Positions 1 to 6,010 of a DNA stretch of 6,010 bases are shown one piece after another (the first letter of the stretch is position 1; every line of letters begins with the position of its first letter). Source of the stretch: an uncultured Massilia sp. (GTDB lineage Bacteria; Pseudomonadota; Gammaproteobacteria; Burkholderiales; Burkholderiaceae). The stretch is taken from the NCBI GenBank assembly GCA_946886065.1, contig CAMPHU010000270.1, positions 1-6,010 on the forward strand, in the 5' to 3' direction. Position numbers and translations under genes: made by a program. A model generated the notes under the pieces. That model was not told the DNA's origin and did no database searches. It was given only the letters and a program-made list of their open reading frames with translations.

Positions 1-504
1 GGCGAGCAGGACGGCCGCGAATACTATTTCACGACCGCCGAGGATTTCGTCAACCGCGCCGAGCGCGGCGAATTCCTGGAATGGGCCGAGGTGCACGGCA
101 ATTACTACGGCACCAGCCGCCTGACCGTGGAACAGGAAATGAAGACCGGCACCGACATCCTGCTGGAAATCGACTGGCAGGGCGCGCGCCAGGTCAAGAA
201 GCAGTTCCCCGACGCGGCCGGCATCTTCATCCTGCCGCCGTCGATCGAAGCCCTGGAGGAACGCCTGCACAAGCGCGGGACCGACGAGCCCCACATCATC
301 ACCCGCCGCCTGCTGGCGGCCGGGGGTGAGATGGCTCACGCTCCGGAGTTCGAATATGCTATCATCAACGAAGAGTTCAACGTCGCCCTCGCGGAACTGC
401 AGGCGATTGTCAAAGCGACACGTTGCCGGTTCGCCCAGCAGGCGGCCCGCAACGCTACGCTGTTTGCCCAGCTGGGAATCCACGCGCAACAACCACAACC
501 GTAA
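1..504 (+). CDS. gmk: Guanylate kinase, 3' part (N-terminus outside window)
   Basis: This enzyme phosphorylates GMP to GDP with ATP in the cytoplasm, an essential step in GTP, dGTP and (p)ppGpp precursor supply. Frame 1 is open from the first base and gives 167 residues before a TAA stop. Visible family signatures are the DGREYYF stretch (visible residues 4-10), GNYYGTS (33-39), which helps bind GMP, the core strand LEIDWQGA (55-62), IFILPPS (75-81), and a C-terminal arginine-rich lid/helix region. By comparison with the 207-residue E. coli protein as I recall it, about 46 residues are missing to the left, including the P-loop. The truncation is therefore due to the window edge and not a broken gene. 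It lies 49 bases before rpoZ on the same strand, the usual order. The C-terminal tail (AQQPQP) is unconserved. Identification is very safe. Confidence 0.97.
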   Translation, partial: GEQDGREYYFTTAEDFVNRAERGEFLEWAEVHGNYYGTSRLTVEQEMKTGTDILLEIDWQGARQVKKQFPDAAGIFILPPSIEALEERLHKRGTDEPHIITRRLLAAGGEMAHAPEFEYAIINEEFNVALAELQAIVKATRCRFAQQAARNATLFAQLGIHAQQPQP

Positions 505-522
505 GCGGCCCGCCCGCGCGGT

Positions 523-546
523 TTGCTATTTAGATTGCTATTAGGA
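523..546 (+). repeat. Imperfect 12-bp tandem repeat in the rpoZ leader
   Basis: TTGCTATTTAGA (523-534) is followed directly by TTGCTATTAGGA (535-546), matching at 10 of 12 positions. The second copy runs into the rpoZ Shine-Dalgarno sequence. It is an A/T-rich island between two GC-rich genes. Each copy contains TGCTAT, which resembles an extended -10 element (TGnTAT), so a local rpoZ promoter is possible. The hexamers TATTTA and TATTAG are poor matches to TATAAT. The repeat is seen directly; any promoter role is inference. Confidence 0.5.
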
Positions 547-547
547 G
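543..547 (+). promoter_or_regulatory. Ribosome binding site of rpoZ
   Basis: AGGAG lies six bases before the ATG at 554, a near-ideal Shine-Dalgarno sequence and spacing. It fixes the rpoZ start and contrasts with the two genes downstream, which lack a clear one. Confidence 0.85.
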
Positions 548-553
548 CACACC

Positions 554-757
554 ATGGCCCGTATCACCATCGAAGACTGCCTCAAGAACGTCCCGAACCG
601 CTTCCAGCTGACCCTGGCTGCTACCTACCGCGCTCGTCAGTTGCTGCAGGGCCACACCCCGAAGGTCGACGCCAAGGACAAGCCGACCGTCGTCGCCCTG
701 CGTGAAATCGCTGCAGGCAAGGTCGGCCTGGAAATGCTGAAAAAGGTTCCGATGTAA
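554..757 (+). CDS. rpoZ: DNA-directed RNA polymerase omega subunit
   Basis: Omega is the small subunit of RNA polymerase. It wraps the beta-prime C-terminus, aids its folding and assembly, and in E. coli forms part of ppGpp binding site 1 at the omega/beta-prime interface. The 67-residue product starts [10 protein letters not shown], carries the conserved PNRF (residues 14-17), a helix with RARQL (26-30), and the hallmark [14 protein letters not shown] (45-58). Compared with the 91-residue E. coli protein it lacks the charged C-terminal tail; the short form is normal in Betaproteobacteria. The start is set by AGGAG six bases upstream. It sits between gmk and spoT in the same direction, 78 bases before the spoT ATG, so co-transcription is likely. 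Whether this shortened omega supports ppGpp binding as in E. coli cannot be read from sequence alone; the N-terminal MAR segment implicated there is present. Confidence 0.97.
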   Translation: MARITIEDCLKNVPNRFQLTLAATYRARQLLQGHTPKVDAKDKPTVVALREIAAGKVGLEMLKKVPM

Positions 758-775
758 GAACAGGCATTGCCTGGG

Positions 776-802
776 TTGGTCAATCCGTTATTCTGCTATT
801 CT
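776..802 (+). promoter_or_regulatory. Possible internal promoter in the spoT leader
   Basis: The 78 bases between rpoZ and spoT are clearly A/T-rich relative to the genes. TGCTATTCT (794-802) reads as an extended -10 (TG-n-TATTCT, four of six matches to TATAAT). TTGGTC (776-781) is a poor -35 at a short 15-base spacing. A second candidate -10, TAATAT, lies at 804-809. The heptamer TATTCTG is repeated at 789-795 and 797-803. No rho-independent terminator is visible after rpoZ, so spoT may also be read from upstream. This is a low-confidence prediction by eye. Confidence 0.25.
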
Positions 803-835
803 GTAATATCACACTGCGGCTTGACGATATAAAGT

Positions 836-3079
836 ATGAATTTGCCTTATCCGGATTCGACTCATCCAGGCAACACCGGCGGCCGGGCCAAACGCCCGGA
901 CAACCGCCCGCAGGACCCGATCGAGGCCCCCGCTCCCGGCGTGGCCTCCGTCACGCAGCTGATCAACAAGCTGTCCGACTACCTCACCCCCGCTGAACTC
1001 AAGAAGGTCAAGGAAGCCTACCGCTTCTCCGACGAGATGCATCTGGGCCAGGTTCGCAAGTCGGGCGAGCCCTATATTTCCCATCCGATCGCCGTCGCCG
1101 AGATCTGCGCCGAGTGGAAGCTCGACGCCCAGGCCATCATGGCCGCCCTCCTCCACGACGTGATCGAAGACCAGGACGTCAAGAAGGACGACCTCGTGGA
1201 GCGCTTCGGCGCCCAGGTCGCCAACCTCGTCGACGGCCTGTCGAAACTGGAAAAGATCGAATTCCAGAGCCTGGTCGAGGCGCAGGCGGAAAACTTCCGC
1301 AAGATGCTGCTGGCCATGGCCTCCGACGTGCGCGTGATCCTGATCAAGCTCGCCGACCGCCTGCACAATATGCGCACCCTCGGCGTGATGATCCCGGCCA
1401 AGAAGCGCCGCATCGCCAGCGAGACCATGGAAGTCTACGTGCCGATCGCCCACCGCCTCGGCCTGAACAACATCTACCGCGAGCTGCAGGACCTGTCCTT
1501 CGCGCACCTCTACCCGCTGCGCTACCAGACCCTGTCCAAGGCGATCAAGGCGGCGCGCGGCAACCGCCGCGAAGTGGTCAAGAAGATCCTCGAGGCGGTC
1601 AAGAACCAGCTGGCGACCGGCGGCATCGAGGCCGAGGTCTACGGCCGCGAAAAGACCCTGTACGGCATCTATAAAAAGATGCGCAACAAGCACCTGTCCT
1701 TCTCGCAGGTGCTGGACGTGTACGGCTTCCGCGTGGTGGTCGACACCGTGCCCAACTGTTATGTGGCCCTCGGTACCCTGCACGCGCTGTACAAGCCGAT
1801 GCCGGGCAAGTTCAAGGACTACATCGCGATCCGCAAGATCAACGGGTATCAGTCACTTCATACCACCCTGATCGGCCCCTACGGCACCCCGGTCGAATTC
1901 CAGATCCGCACCCAGGAAATGCACCGCACCGCGGAAAGCGGCGTGGCGGCGCACTGGCTGTACAAGACCGGCGACTCCAACATGTCCGACCTGCAGCAGC
2001 GCACCCACGCCTGGCTGCAGTCGCTGCTCGACATCCAGCAGCAGACCGGCGACTCGGCCGAATTCCTGGAGCACGTCAAGGTCGACCTGTTCCCGGATTC
2101 GGTCTACGTGTTCACGCCCAAGTCGAAGATCATCGCCCTGCCGCGCGGCGCCACGGCGCTCGACTTCGCCTACTCGATCCACACCGGCATCGGCGACCAC
2201 ACGGTCTCGGTCAAGATCAACAACGAAGAACAGCACCTGCGCACCGAGCTGCACAACGGCGACATCGTCGAGATCGTCACCGATCCGGAATCGCGCCCGA
2301 GCCCGACCTGGCTCAGTTTCGTCCGCACCGGCAAGGCGCGCTCGGCGATCCGCCATTACCTGCGCACGGTCAACGTCAACGAATCGGTGGAACTGGGCCA
2401 GGAGCTGCTGGCCGGCGCCCTGGCGCTGCGCAACATCCGCCCCGAGCTGGCCCCGGCCACCGTCGAAAAACTGCTGGCCGAATCCTCGGCCAAGTCGATG
2501 GACGAGCTGTACGCCGACATCGGCATCGGCAAGCGCATGGCGGCGCTGGTCGCGCGCCATATCTTCGGCCTGATGGAAGGCGACCCGGACCTGATGCCGA
2601 CCAGCCAGCCGGCCCCGGCGAGCGACATCGACCCGGTCACGATCTACGGCAGCGAAGGCGTCGCGGTGCAGCTGGCGCCGTGCTGCCTGCCGATCCCGGG
2701 CGACCAGATCATCGGCCAGCTGCGCCGCGACCAGGGCCTGGTCGTGCACACCTGCGAGTGCCTGCCGGCCAAGCGCGTGCGCGCCAAGGAGCCGGACCGC
2801 TGGATCGCCGTGCAATGGGGCGAGGAGCTGAACCGCCGCTTCGACTGCCGCATCCGCCTCCTGATCAACAACGAAAAAGGCATCCTGGCCCGCGTGGCCG
2901 CCGAGATCGGCGAGTCCGACGCCAACATCACCTATGTGGGCATGGACGAGGATGACGAACACAGCATGACCCAGCTGCGCTTCACGATCCAGGTCAAGGA
3001 CCGGGTCCACCTGGCGCAGCTGATCCGCAACCTGCGCCGGGTCGCCGGCGTGAACCGCGTCGAGCGCGAGCGCTCCTGA
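836..3079 (+). CDS. spoT: Bifunctional (p)ppGpp synthetase/hydrolase (long RSH, SpoT/Rel type)
   Basis: This enzyme makes (p)ppGpp from ATP and GDP/GTP and hydrolyses it, setting the stringent-response alarmone level. The 747 residues cover the full long-RSH layout. The order is: Pro-rich N-terminal extension (1-35); HD hydrolase domain with H83, HDVIED (107-112) and D173/N177 in LADRLHN; synthetase domain (about 260-380) with GREKTLYGIYKKM (270-282), D294, KFKD (325-328), NGYQSLH (336-342) and VEFQIRT (353-359); TGS domain (about 417-483); helical region; zinc-finger-like domain with C616/C617, H638 and C642; C-terminal ACT domain (about 668-745). The intact HDxxED argues for active hydrolysis. 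KFKD is of the basic RxKD class of bifunctional enzymes, not the acidic ExDD class of RelA. Both activities are therefore likely. The ATG has no good Shine-Dalgarno. An in-frame GTG at 941 would drop only the unconserved extension, but relatives usually have one, so I keep the ATG. The name rel/relA is also used for such proteins. Confidence 0.96.
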   Translation: MNLPYPDSTHPGNTGGRAKRPDNRPQDPIEAPAPGVASVTQLINKLSDYLTPAELKKVKEAYRFSDEMHLGQVRKSGEPYISHPIAVAEICAEWKLDAQAIMAALLHDVIEDQDVKKDDLVERFGAQVANLVDGLSKLEKIEFQSLVEAQAENFRKMLLAMASDVRVILIKLADRLHNMRTLGVMIPAKKRRIASETMEVYVPIAHRLGLNNIYRELQDLSFAHLYPLRYQTLSKAIKAARGNRREVVKKILEAVKNQLATGGIEAEVYGREKTLYGIYKKMRNKHLSFSQVLDVYGFRVVVDTVPNCYVALGTLHALYKPMPGKFKDYIAIRKINGYQSLHTTLIGPYGTPVEFQIRTQEMHRTAESGVAAHWLYKTGDSNMSDLQQRTHAWLQSLLDIQQQTGDSAEFLEHVKVDLFPDSVYVFTPKSKIIALPRGATALDFAYSIHTGIGDHTVSVKINNEEQHLRTELHNGDIVEIVTDPESRPSPTWLSFVRTGKARSAIRHYLRTVNVNESVELGQELLAGALALRNIRPELAPATVEKLLAESSAKSMDELYADIGIGKRMAALVARHIFGLMEGDPDLMPTSQPAPASDIDPVTIYGSEGVAVQLAPCCLPIPGDQIIGQLRRDQGLVVHTCECLPAKRVRAKEPDRWIAVQWGEELNRRFDCRIRLLINNEKGILARVAAEIGESDANITYVGMDEDDEHSMTQLRFTIQVKDRVHLAQLIRNLRRVAGVNRVERERS

Positions 3080-3099
3080 CCCACCCCGTCCTTCGCTTG

Positions 3100-5316
3100 A
3101 TGAATCAACCGCCCCCACCGCCCAGCGAGGCCATCCAGGCACTGACAGAAGAAGCGATGCAGGCCGCGCTGCGCGAAGCGGAAGCCGGGCAGCTGGAACA
3201 GGCGGGGGCGCTGTACCGCGCCGTGCTCGAACTCCAGCCCGGCCACGCGGGCGCGCATTTCGGCCTGGGCTGGCTGGAACTCCAGGAAGGACGGCTGCCG
3301 GATGCGATCCCGCACTTCGCCGAGGCGGTGCAGAACGCTCCTCATGAAGAACGCTACTGGATCGGCTACATTGACGTGCTGATGGAGGCGCGCCAGTTCG
3401 CCACCGCGCGCGAGCTGATCGACCTGGCCCGGCGCCAGGGCCTGCAGGACGCGGCGCTGGTCGCCTTCGAGCAGCAGCTGGCCAGTTCCGGCAAACCGCA
3501 GGCGCAGGAGATCGACGCCGCCGCCGACCTGTATGCGCGCGGTCGTTTCGACGACGCCGCCCATGCAGCGCGTGACCTCGCCGAACGCTTCCCCCAGCAT
3601 CCCTTCGGCTGGAAGCTGCTCGGCGCGGTCCTTTACAAGAACCGGGCCGCCGTGGCGGCGCTGGAGGCGATGCGCAAGGCAGTGGCCTACGAGCCCGACG
3701 ATGCCGAGTCGCTCACCAACCTGGGCATCGTACTCAAGCGCCTCAGCCTGCTGGGCGAAGCCGAAAGCGTGCTGCGGCGCGCCATCGCGCTGCGGCCGAA
3801 CAGCGCCCCTGCCCACAACCACCTGTCGGGAGTGGTGATGGAACTGGGCCGCCTGGCCGACGCCCTGGCCAATGCCGAAGCCGCCGTGCGCCTGGACCCG
3901 GACTATCTCGACGCCTGGCACTCGCTGGCACTGGTCCTCGACCGGCGCGGCCGCTCGGCCGAAGCGCTGGCGGCATACCGCCGCCTGCTGAAGCGCGATC
4001 CGGACAATGCCGACGTGCGCACCAACATGTTGTTCTGCATGAGCCACATGGAGAGCGTGACGCCCGGGGAGCTGTTCGAGGAGCACCGCCGCTACGGACA
4101 GCAGCTCGAGTCGCGCGTGACGCCTGCACGCAGCTGGGATAACCCGCCCGAACCGGAGCGGCGCCTGCGCATCGGCATCGTGTCGGGCGACTTCCGCCGC
4201 CACGCGGTCGCCAGCTTCGTCGAGCCGCTGTTTGCCCGCCTGGCCGGACGGCCCGGCCTGGCGCTGCATGGGTACTACAACTTCCCGGTCCACGACGACG
4301 CCACCGCGCGCCTGCGCGGCCACATGGCGCAGTGGCGCGACGTGGCCGCGCTCGACGACGCGGCGCTGGACACGCTGGTCCGCGCCGACGGCATCGACAT
4401 CCTGATCGACCTGTCCGGCCACACGTCGCACAACCGCCTGCCTGTGTTCGCGTGCAAGCCGGCGCCCGTGCAGGCGAGCTGGGTCGGCTACCCGGGCACC
4501 ACGGGCCTGGCCAGGATGGACTACTACATCAGCGACCGCTTCCTCCTTCCGCCGGGGGAGCTCGACGCCCAGTTCACCGAGAAGCTGGCCCTGCTGCCCA
4601 TGAAGATGGCATTTTTGCCCACCACGGAAGCCCCGGAGGTCGCGCCCCTGCCGATGCTGCGGAACGGCTACCCGACCTTCGCCAGCTTCAACCGGATCAG
4701 CAAGATCACGCGCGAAGTCATCGCCCTGTGGGCGAAGGTGCTGCGCGCGGTGCCGGATGCGCGGATGCTGATGGGCGGCATGCCCCAAGGCGGCGGTTAT
4801 GAACACCTGGCGGCCTGGCTGGAGGAGGAAGGCATCGGCCCGGGCAGGGTCCGCTTCCAGGCGCTGACCGGCATGCGCACCTACCTGGAACTGTACAGCC
4901 AGATCGACATCTGCCTCGACACTTTCCCTTATTCCGGCGGCACCACCACAGCGTGCGGCTTGTACATGGGTGTCCCGACCCTGACCCTGGCCGGTGCGAC
5001 CATGCCCGGCCGCCAGACGGCGTCGCACCTGGCGGCGAACGGCGCGCCGCAATTCATCGCCCATGACGCCGAGGATTTCGTCAGCAAAGGTGTCGCGGCA
5101 TGCAGGGACCCGGCCTCGCTCGCGGCATTGCGCGCCAGGTTGCGAGCTACTTCCCCGCAGTGGTCTCCGGGCGCCGTGGACCGGATCGCCGACAGTGTGG
5201 AATATGCGCTGCGGGCGATGTGGAAGCGCTGGTGCGCAGGCCTGCCGGCCGCGGCCTTCGAGGTGCCGCTGGAGCTCGCGGGCCCGTACGGGCTCAGCCG
5301 ACCCGACCAGTCCTAG
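3100..5316 (+). CDS. TPR protein with SPINDLY/O-GlcNAc transferase-like (GT41) domain
   Basis: This is predicted to be a cytoplasmic glycosyltransferase that moves a sugar from a nucleotide-sugar donor (UDP-GlcNAc in characterised OGTs) to protein Ser/Thr. Donor and target here are unknown. Of 738 residues, about 19-304 are helical repeats: TPR-like units near 19-86, a degenerate stretch (about 87-138), then units near 139-170, 171-202, 203-236, 237-270 and 271-304. The catalytic half (about 355-715) has LRIGIVSGDFRRH (356-368), whose H368 aligns with OGT H498. It also has DLSGHTSHNR (437-446), PAPVQASWVGYPGTTG (454-469), FNRISK (530-535) with K535 at the position of OGT K842, and DTFPYSGGTTT (607-617). 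These alignments are from memory. No signal peptide or membrane segment is seen. The ATG at 3100 is 20 bases after the spoT stop with no clear Shine-Dalgarno. TTG at 3097 and ATG at 3157 (GAAGAAG just upstream) are alternative starts. Close spacing suggests read-through or translational coupling with spoT. Confidence 0.9.
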   Translation: MNQPPPPPSEAIQALTEEAMQAALREAEAGQLEQAGALYRAVLELQPGHAGAHFGLGWLELQEGRLPDAIPHFAEAVQNAPHEERYWIGYIDVLMEARQFATARELIDLARRQGLQDAALVAFEQQLASSGKPQAQEIDAAADLYARGRFDDAAHAARDLAERFPQHPFGWKLLGAVLYKNRAAVAALEAMRKAVAYEPDDAESLTNLGIVLKRLSLLGEAESVLRRAIALRPNSAPAHNHLSGVVMELGRLADALANAEAAVRLDPDYLDAWHSLALVLDRRGRSAEALAAYRRLLKRDPDNADVRTNMLFCMSHMESVTPGELFEEHRRYGQQLESRVTPARSWDNPPEPERRLRIGIVSGDFRRHAVASFVEPLFARLAGRPGLALHGYYNFPVHDDATARLRGHMAQWRDVAALDDAALDTLVRADGIDILIDLSGHTSHNRLPVFACKPAPVQASWVGYPGTTGLARMDYYISDRFLLPPGELDAQFTEKLALLPMKMAFLPTTEAPEVAPLPMLRNGYPTFASFNRISKITREVIALWAKVLRAVPDARMLMGGMPQGGGYEHLAAWLEEEGIGPGRVRFQALTGMRTYLELYSQIDICLDTFPYSGGTTTACGLYMGVPTLTLAGATMPGRQTASHLAANGAPQFIAHDAEDFVSKGVAACRDPASLAALRARLRATSPQWSPGAVDRIADSVEYALRAMWKRWCAGLPAAAFEVPLELAGPYGLSRPDQS

Positions 5317-5332
5317 GACCGGCGGCGGCCCC

Positions 5333-5758
5333 TCATTGCGCCAGGGCGGCGCGCTGGCGCGCTTCCTGCTCGCGCAGTTCGGGCGTCATGTTGTCGCCGA
5401 AATCCTCCATTTCGAAGAGCTGGCGGATCTCGATCTCGGCCTCGCCGCCTTCCATCGGCATCGGAACCTTCTTGACCCATTCGATGGCTTCCTCGCGCGA
5501 GGCCACGCGCCAGATCCAGAAACCGGCGACCAGCTGCTTCGTTTCCGGGAAGGGACCGTTCTCCACCTGCACGCCGCCGGCTTTCGAAAAATGCACCCGC
5601 GCGCCGCGCGAGGACGGGTGCAGGCCTTCGCCGGAGACCATCACGCCTGCCTTGATCAGTTCGTCGTTAAAACGGCCCATCTCGGCCAGCAGCTGCTCGC
5701 TGGGCATGTGGCCGGCTTCGCTGTGCTGGTCGGCTTTCAACAGAATCATGAAACGCAT
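5333..5758 (-). CDS. YciI family (DGPF-type) protein
   Basis: This 141-residue protein belongs to the YciI/DGPF family of small ferredoxin-like-fold (dimeric alpha/beta barrel) proteins. Their biochemical role is mostly unknown; some paralogues are encoded beside ECF sigma factors. Typical features are the N-terminal strand MRFMILLKAD (1-10), GHMPSEQLLAEMGRFNDEL (16-34), GEGLHPSSRGARV (43-55), PETKQLVAGFWIW (71-83), EAIEWVKKVPMPMEGGEAE (90-108), IEIRQLFEMEDFGD (109-122), and a charged helical tail (TPELREQEARQR). The motif that names the family, DGPF, reads NGPF here (67-70). The start is supported by GGAGG five bases upstream on the minus strand. The gene is convergent with the TPR gene, with 16 bases between stops, so it is a separate transcription unit. 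No sigma-factor partner is in the window. Family assignment is firm; function is not. Confidence 0.92.
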   Translation of the reverse strand: MRFMILLKADQHSEAGHMPSEQLLAEMGRFNDELIKAGVMVSGEGLHPSSRGARVHFSKAGGVQVENGPFPETKQLVAGFWIWRVASREEAIEWVKKVPMPMEGGEAEIEIRQLFEMEDFGDNMTPELREQEARQRAALAQ

Positions 5759-5763
5759 GCTGT

Positions 5764-5768
5764 CCTCC
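5764..5768 (-). promoter_or_regulatory. Ribosome binding site of the YciI-family gene
   Basis: Read on the minus strand, GGAGG stands five bases before the ATG that ends at 5758. It is a full-strength Shine-Dalgarno and decides the start of this gene. Confidence 0.85.
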
Positions 5769-5850
5769 AGGTTGTTGTGATCGACAGGGGCGGCGGTTTG
5801 CTGCCGTTTATCGTACGACGAACGGGGTGGGAGGGATTCGACAGGGATCG

Positions 5851-5862
5851 AAAAATATTTTT
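5851..5862. repeat. Perfect 12-bp A/T palindrome
   Basis: AAAAATATTTTT is its own reverse complement and stands out in this GC-rich DNA. It lies about 90 bases upstream of the YciI start. It could be part of a promoter UP-like region, a site for a nucleoid-associated protein, or chance. The sequence is certain; the role is unknown. Confidence 0.4.
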
Positions 5863-5877
5863 GGCCTGCTGCTAAAG

Positions 5878-5910
5878 CTCGTCATCCCCGCGAAGGCGGC
5901 GACCCAAGTT
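5878..5910. repeat. REP-like extragenic palindromic repeat (degenerate copy)
   Basis: The segment starts CGTCATCCCCGCGAAGGCGG and continues with a GACCCAAGTT tail. TCCCCGC (5885-5891) can pair with GCGGCGA (5896-5902) around a GAAG loop, giving seven positions with a single C-C mismatch (5887/5900). I recall GTCATCCCCGCGAA-type sequences as common dispersed intergenic repeats in many Proteobacteria, usually with a perfect GCGGGGA arm, so this looks like a slightly decayed copy. It lies outside any gene, as REP elements do. No transposase (RAYT) gene is in the window. Copy number was not tested. Confidence 0.55.
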
Positions 5911-6010
5911 TCTTTGCAAACCACTAGCGCTTGACGCAGTCACTACGCAAAAGAATTGGCGCTGTCACCGTTGAGTGTTGAAAATGCCAATCGCCGCTCG
6001 CAGGAGAGCG

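Larger units (their letters stand above)
5759..6010. other. Intergenic region without a supported gene
   Basis: No convincing reading frame is seen on either strand. Frames crossing in from the left are shadows of the YciI and TPR genes. The stretch must hold the promoter of the YciI gene (minus strand), but no good -35/-10 pair is visible; TACGAT (minus strand, about 5812-5817) is a weak -10 candidate. A 9-base direct repeat, TCGACAGGG, occurs at 5781-5789 and 5838-5846. From about 5845 rightward the base composition is more A/T-rich than the genes. The palindrome and REP-like element are listed separately. Confidence 0.6.

Noticed and set aside
821..826. TTGACG as a -35 box for spoT.
   Set aside because: A -10 at normal spacing would lie inside the start of the spoT coding region, and no TATAAT-like hexamer is there.
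809..3142. Minus-strand open frames of 324 and 429 codons (809-1783 and 1853-3142) opposite spoT.
   Set aside because: Both are antisense shadows with biased, domain-free composition lying fully over a conserved RSH protein.
2932..5064. A 710-codon open frame on the minus strand opposite the TPR gene.
   Set aside because: Its product is rich in Arg, Ala, Gln, His and Val with no recognisable domain, as expected for the mirror of a GC-rich gene. The plus-strand protein has clear conserved motifs throughout.
5338..5360. Inverted repeat GCGCCAG / CTGGCGC with a 9-base loop, a possible bidirectional terminator between convergent genes.
   Set aside because: It lies inside the YciI reading frame and no T-run follows on either strand. 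In GC-rich DNA a 7-bp repeat is easily chance.
4994..5875. Plus-strand open frames of 293 and 226 codons crossing the TPR gene end and the YciI gene.
   Set aside because: They overlap two well-supported genes in other frames, have no recognisable motif, and are explained by high GC content.
5926..5963. AGCGC and GCGCT as arms of a large stem-loop.
   Set aside because: Only five base pairs with a 28-base loop and no further support.
6003..6010. GGAGAGCG as the first bases of a tRNA-Ser gene.
   Set aside because: Eight bases are far too few to support a tRNA; the rest would lie outside the window.

Overview
The window is a GC-rich, densely coded stretch of a betaproteobacterial chromosome. 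The gene order, the 67-residue omega subunit and the protein sequences fit the order Burkholderiales. An Oxalobacteraceae (Massilia-like) origin is my best guess from recall of similar proteins; no search was run.

From left to right, positions 1-504 hold the 3' part of gmk (guanylate kinase), cut only by the window edge. Next are rpoZ (RNA polymerase omega, 554-757) and a long spoT/rel-type bifunctional (p)ppGpp synthetase/hydrolase (836-3079). This is the classical gmk-rpoZ-spoT block. It links GMP phosphorylation, an RNA polymerase subunit that contributes to a ppGpp-binding site in proteobacteria, and the enzyme that makes and destroys ppGpp. Twenty bases after spoT, on the same strand, comes a 738-codon gene (3100-5316). 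It encodes a tetratricopeptide-repeat protein fused to a SPINDLY/O-GlcNAc-transferase-type catalytic domain (GT41). A convergent gene on the minus strand (5333-5758) encodes a YciI/DGPF-family protein of 141 residues. It has a strong ribosome binding site, and its stop lies 16 bases from that of the TPR gene.

The last 250 bases (5759-6010) contain no gene I can support. They hold the 5' flank of the YciI gene, a perfect 12-bp A/T palindrome, a REP-like hairpin repeat (about 5878-5910), and a weak promoter-like pair and small hairpin at the edge.

I see no mobile element, CRISPR array, toxin-antitoxin pair or new defence system. It is mainly a housekeeping locus. The points most worth a second look are the OGT-like gene directly behind spoT, the weak translation signals of spoT and that gene, a TGCTATT motif recurring in the rpoZ and spoT leaders, the NGPF variant in the YciI protein, and the REP-like element.
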